The notes below the pieces were generated by a model. The model worked only from the letters and a program-made list of their open reading frames with translations, was not told where the DNA came from and did not search any database. A stretch of DNA of 5,818 bases from CAYQQU01 sp964419545 (GTDB lineage: Bacteria > Bacteroidota > Bacteroidia > Chitinophagales > Saprospiraceae): NCBI GenBank assembly GCA_964419545.1, contig CAYQQU010000141.1, positions 1-5,818 of the forward strand, in the 5' to 3' direction. The first letter of the stretch is position 1. Each line of letters opens with the position of its first letter. The position numbers and the translations under genes were made by a program. Shown piece by piece: positions 4,341 through 5,818 of this stretch.

Positions 4341-5720
4341 TTACCCGCCGCCGCGTCGGCTCGATCCACCGCTGCGACTCCGCGAGGATGAACCGCTGCT
4401 GCTGCGCGAAGAACCACTGCTCCGGTTGTAGCCGCTGCTGCTGCGCGAAGAACCACTGCTCCGGTTGTAGCCACTGCTGCTGCGCGAAGAACCACTGCTC
4501 CGGTTGTAGCCGCTGCTGCTGCGCGAAGAACCGCTGCTCCGGTTGTAGCCGCTGCTGCTACGCGAAGAGCCGCTGCTCCGGTTGTAGCCGCTGCTGCTTC
4601 TGGACGAGCGGCTGCTTCCACTATCGTAGCTACGCGAGGAACGGTCGTTGGAGCGATCGTAGGTACGACTCCGGGTATTGCTAGGTTGCGTCCGCTGTGA
4701 AGAGCGGTCGTAAGAGCGCGAATACCGGTCGTTACTGCGCGAGGGCGCCGTGCGGGAATCGCGGGTGGATTCGGTGCGGCTGCCTTCTCTGGTATACGCG
4801 TCGCGCGTAGTACCGAAAGGCGTTGCAGCCGGCGAAGTTTCCCGGCGAGTATCGGTATCAGTGCGGGCGCGGGTAGCTTCGCGGGTCGTAGTATTGCCTT
4901 TCGGGCTACCGGTGACAGCGCCCCGTTCCGTGGTGCTCGGCGCGAGGGTATTCGTCGCGTCGCGAGGTGCGACCTGATTGACCCGGCCGCGATTGCTGGT
5001 GTTCGATACGCGGGTGCCGCTGGCCCGGCGGGGTCCGTAATATACTTCGTTGTTGATGACGTTCACCGTATTGTAGGCGAAGCCGTTACCCCAGGAAGGC
5101 GGGCAGTAATAACCGCCGCCCCAGCCGTTGAAGCCGGCGCCGCCGTAACCCCAGCTGTTCCAGCCCCAGGTATTCCAGGAAGGACCCCAGGCGTTCCAGC
5201 CGGCTCCCCAGCCCCATGCGGGACCCCACGGGTTCCAGCCGGGCCCTCCGGCGAAGCCCCAGCCGACATTAAAGCGGTTCCAGCGATTCCAGCGGTTCCA
5301 CCGGTTCCATCTGTTCCACCGGTTCCAGCCCCAGCCGTCATAGATCAGGACGGTAACGCCGGGCGTGAAGAACGGATCGTAGTAAAACATGTCGATATAG
5401 ATCGGATCGAAATAGCTGAATCCGTAATAAGGGCGATGAAAACGGCGAATACGAGAGGTATATTGATAATCGTAATAATCATCGTAGAACTCGTACTCTT
5501 CGTCGTCGTAGTCATAATCGTCATCCGCGTAAGCCAGGCTTCCGGAATCGGAATAGGTTTGTGTCTCCGTACTGCTTTGGCCGTATTCACCGTACCACGT
5601 CCCTTCGTCCTGGTCGGGATCGTAGTACAGGTCGTCGTACTGCGCCATTGCCGGAGTGCCTCCGATCAGGAGGGCGAGTACTACAACCAGATGTGCTATC
5701 CATTTATTCTTCGATTTCAT
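4341..5720 (-). CDS. Secreted low-complexity protein: Tyr-acidic, Trp-Gly and Ser-Arg repeat regions
   Basis: The product has 459 residues and unknown function. A clear Sec signal peptide (1-26, hydrophobic core LVVVLALLIG, cleavage after AMA) sets the start at 5720 rather than at the in-frame ATG at 5768. The mature protein has four parts. Residues 27-88 are acidic and rich in Tyr, Asp and Glu (for example DDDYDYDDEEYEFYDDYYDY). Residues 89-128 form the most ordered-looking piece (FDPIYIDMFYYDPFFTPGVTV). Residues 129-210 are Trp/Gly-rich, opening with six WNR units and continuing with WNxWGPxW-like repeats. From about 230 to the end the protein is basic and rich in Ser, Thr and Arg, with five identical SSSGYNRSSGSSR units near 379-443. 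Secreted proteins with this layout recur in Bacteroidota and are sometimes misnamed vitellogenin or prolyl-tRNA synthetase. No lipobox, T9SS sorting domain or enzyme motif is seen. It is probably periplasmic, surface or extracellular. A strong terminator follows it. Confidence 0.85.
   Translation of the reverse strand: MKSKNKWIAHLVVVLALLIGGTPAMAQYDDLYYDPDQDEGTWYGEYGQSSTETQTYSDSGSLAYADDDYDYDDEEYEFYDDYYDYQYTSRIRRFHRPYYGFSYFDPIYIDMFYYDPFFTPGVTVLIYDGWGWNRWNRWNRWNRWNRWNRFNVGWGFAGGPGWNPWGPAWGWGAGWNAWGPSWNTWGWNSWGYGGAGFNGWGGGYYCPPSWGNGFAYNTVNVINNEVYYGPRRASGTRVSNTSNRGRVNQVAPRDATNTLAPSTTERGAVTGSPKGNTTTREATRARTDTDTRRETSPAATPFGTTRDAYTREGSRTESTRDSRTAPSRSNDRYSRSYDRSSQRTQPSNTRSRTYDRSNDRSSRSYDSGSSRSSRSSSGYNRSSGSSRSSSGYNRSSGSSRSSSGYNRSSGSSRSSSGYNRSSGSSRSSSGYNRSSGSSRSSSGSSSRSRSGGSSRRGGG
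4393..4587. repeat. Five tandem 39-bp repeats in the Ser-Arg tail
   Basis: Five head-to-tail 39-bp units lie at 4393, 4432, 4471, 4510 and 4549. Units 1 and 2 are identical, units 3 and 4 each differ from them at one base, and unit 5 at three. All variable sites are at unit positions 3, 12, 21 and 24 and are synonymous, so each unit encodes the same 13 residues (SSSGYNRSSGSSR, minus strand). Degenerate partial units flank the array on both sides. The period is a multiple of three, so copy-number change would keep the frame. Confidence 0.95.
5275..5328. repeat. Six tandem 9-bp repeats encoding WNR
   Basis: Six consecutive 9-bp units of the type CGGTTCCAG (plus strand) encode six WNR tripeptides on the minus strand (residues 132-149 of the secreted protein). 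The units vary at a few positions (CGATTCCAG, CTGTTCCAC), but the peptide is unchanged. The array opens a longer, less regular Trp/Gly-rich region. Confidence 0.9.
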
Positions 5721-5777
5721 ATGCTGAGTTTTTTGCGTAATTACTTTGTCTATCTGTTCTTGCAACACCTAAATTAT

Positions 5778-5785
5778 TACTTTTG
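5778..5785 (+). promoter_or_regulatory. -7 promoter box directed out of the window
   Basis: TACTTTTG matches the Bacteroidota -7 consensus TAnnTTTG exactly on the plus strand, with a start expected near 5791. The -33 side is imperfect: a TTG lies at 5760-5762, only 15 bases upstream. It would drive a rightward gene beyond the window, divergent from the secreted-protein gene. Confidence 0.4.
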
Positions 5786-5799
5786 TGCCTAATTTTTAG

Positions 5800-5814
5800 T
5801 TAAAGGCCCTTTAA
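5800..5814. other. 15-base palindrome at the divergent right edge
   Basis: The arms TTAAAGG and CCTTTAA are perfect inverted repeats around a single C at 5807. It sits just downstream of the expected start of the rightward promoter and upstream of the leftward gene, where an operator could act. The loop is too small for a good RNA hairpin, so a DNA-binding dyad is more likely than a terminator. It may be chance. Confidence 0.35.
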
Positions 5815-5818
5815 ATCC

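Noticed and set aside
4393..4587. CRISPR array
   Set aside because: The 39-bp units are directly contiguous with no unique spacers and lie in frame within a coding gene.
4316..4621. Minus-strand Ala/Thr-rich repeat ORF
   Set aside because: It is an alternative frame of the same 39-bp array and has no independent start signal or family resemblance.
4247..4684. Plus-strand cysteine-rich repeat protein (CCCAKNHCSGCS-type repeats)
   Set aside because: It is the antisense shadow of the Ser/Arg repeats. It also crosses the terminator hairpin, and the minus-strand frame has a signal peptide and synonymous-only variation.
5769..5776. Minus-strand promoter for the secreted-protein gene (TAATTTAG)
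   Set aside because: It has one mismatch to TAnnTTTG and no convincing -33 element, so it is kept only as a weak possibility and not listed as a feature.

Overview
The window looks like chromosomal DNA from a GC-rich member of the Bacteroidota, possibly a Saprospiria/Lewinella-like bacterium. The evidence for Bacteroidota is TAnnTTTG-type -7 promoter boxes, a Bacteroidota-type FadL-like outer-membrane protein, a DUF6913-like gene beside dapA, and a secreted Tyr/Trp/Arg-Ser low-complexity protein of a kind common in this phylum. The class-level placement is a guess from protein style and base composition. No insertion sequence, CRISPR array, phage gene or obvious foreign island was seen.

Left edge (1-280): a minus-strand tRNA-like 5' part runs off the window at base 1. 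It has a good Bacteroidota promoter (-33 TTG, 20-base spacer, TACATTTG). Going right, there follow an A-rich tract, a minus-strand hairpin with a U-run, a plus-strand -7 box (TAATTTTG) and a GC-rich leader ending in a strong Shine-Dalgarno.

Plus-strand operon (281-2683): accA (acetyl-CoA carboxylase, carboxyltransferase alpha), a 182-residue DUF6913-like protein of unknown function, and dapA (4-hydroxy-tetrahydrodipicolinate synthase). The first two genes overlap by 1 base and the second and third by 17, so translation is probably coupled. The two known enzymes feed fatty-acid synthesis and the lysine/diaminopimelate (cell wall) pathway, which suggests an envelope-growth operon with an uncharacterised middle gene.

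Minus-strand pair (2723-5720): an OmpP1/FadL-like beta-barrel converges on dapA across a 39-base gap with a stem-loop. Upstream of it, behind a strong symmetric terminator, is a secreted 459-residue protein. Its parts are an acidic Tyr-rich segment, a WNR/Trp-Gly-rich core and a basic Ser/Arg tail containing five 13-residue repeats encoded by near-identical 39-bp units. This is the least ordinary gene here and its function is unknown.

Right edge (5721-5818): a leader for the secreted-protein gene, a plus-strand -7 box pointing out of the window, and a 15-base near-perfect palindrome. The window is mostly housekeeping. The points most worth a second look are the repeat protein, the odd initiation region of the FadL-like gene, the poorly folding tRNA-like sequence and the apparent loss of the lysine-feedback site in DapA.
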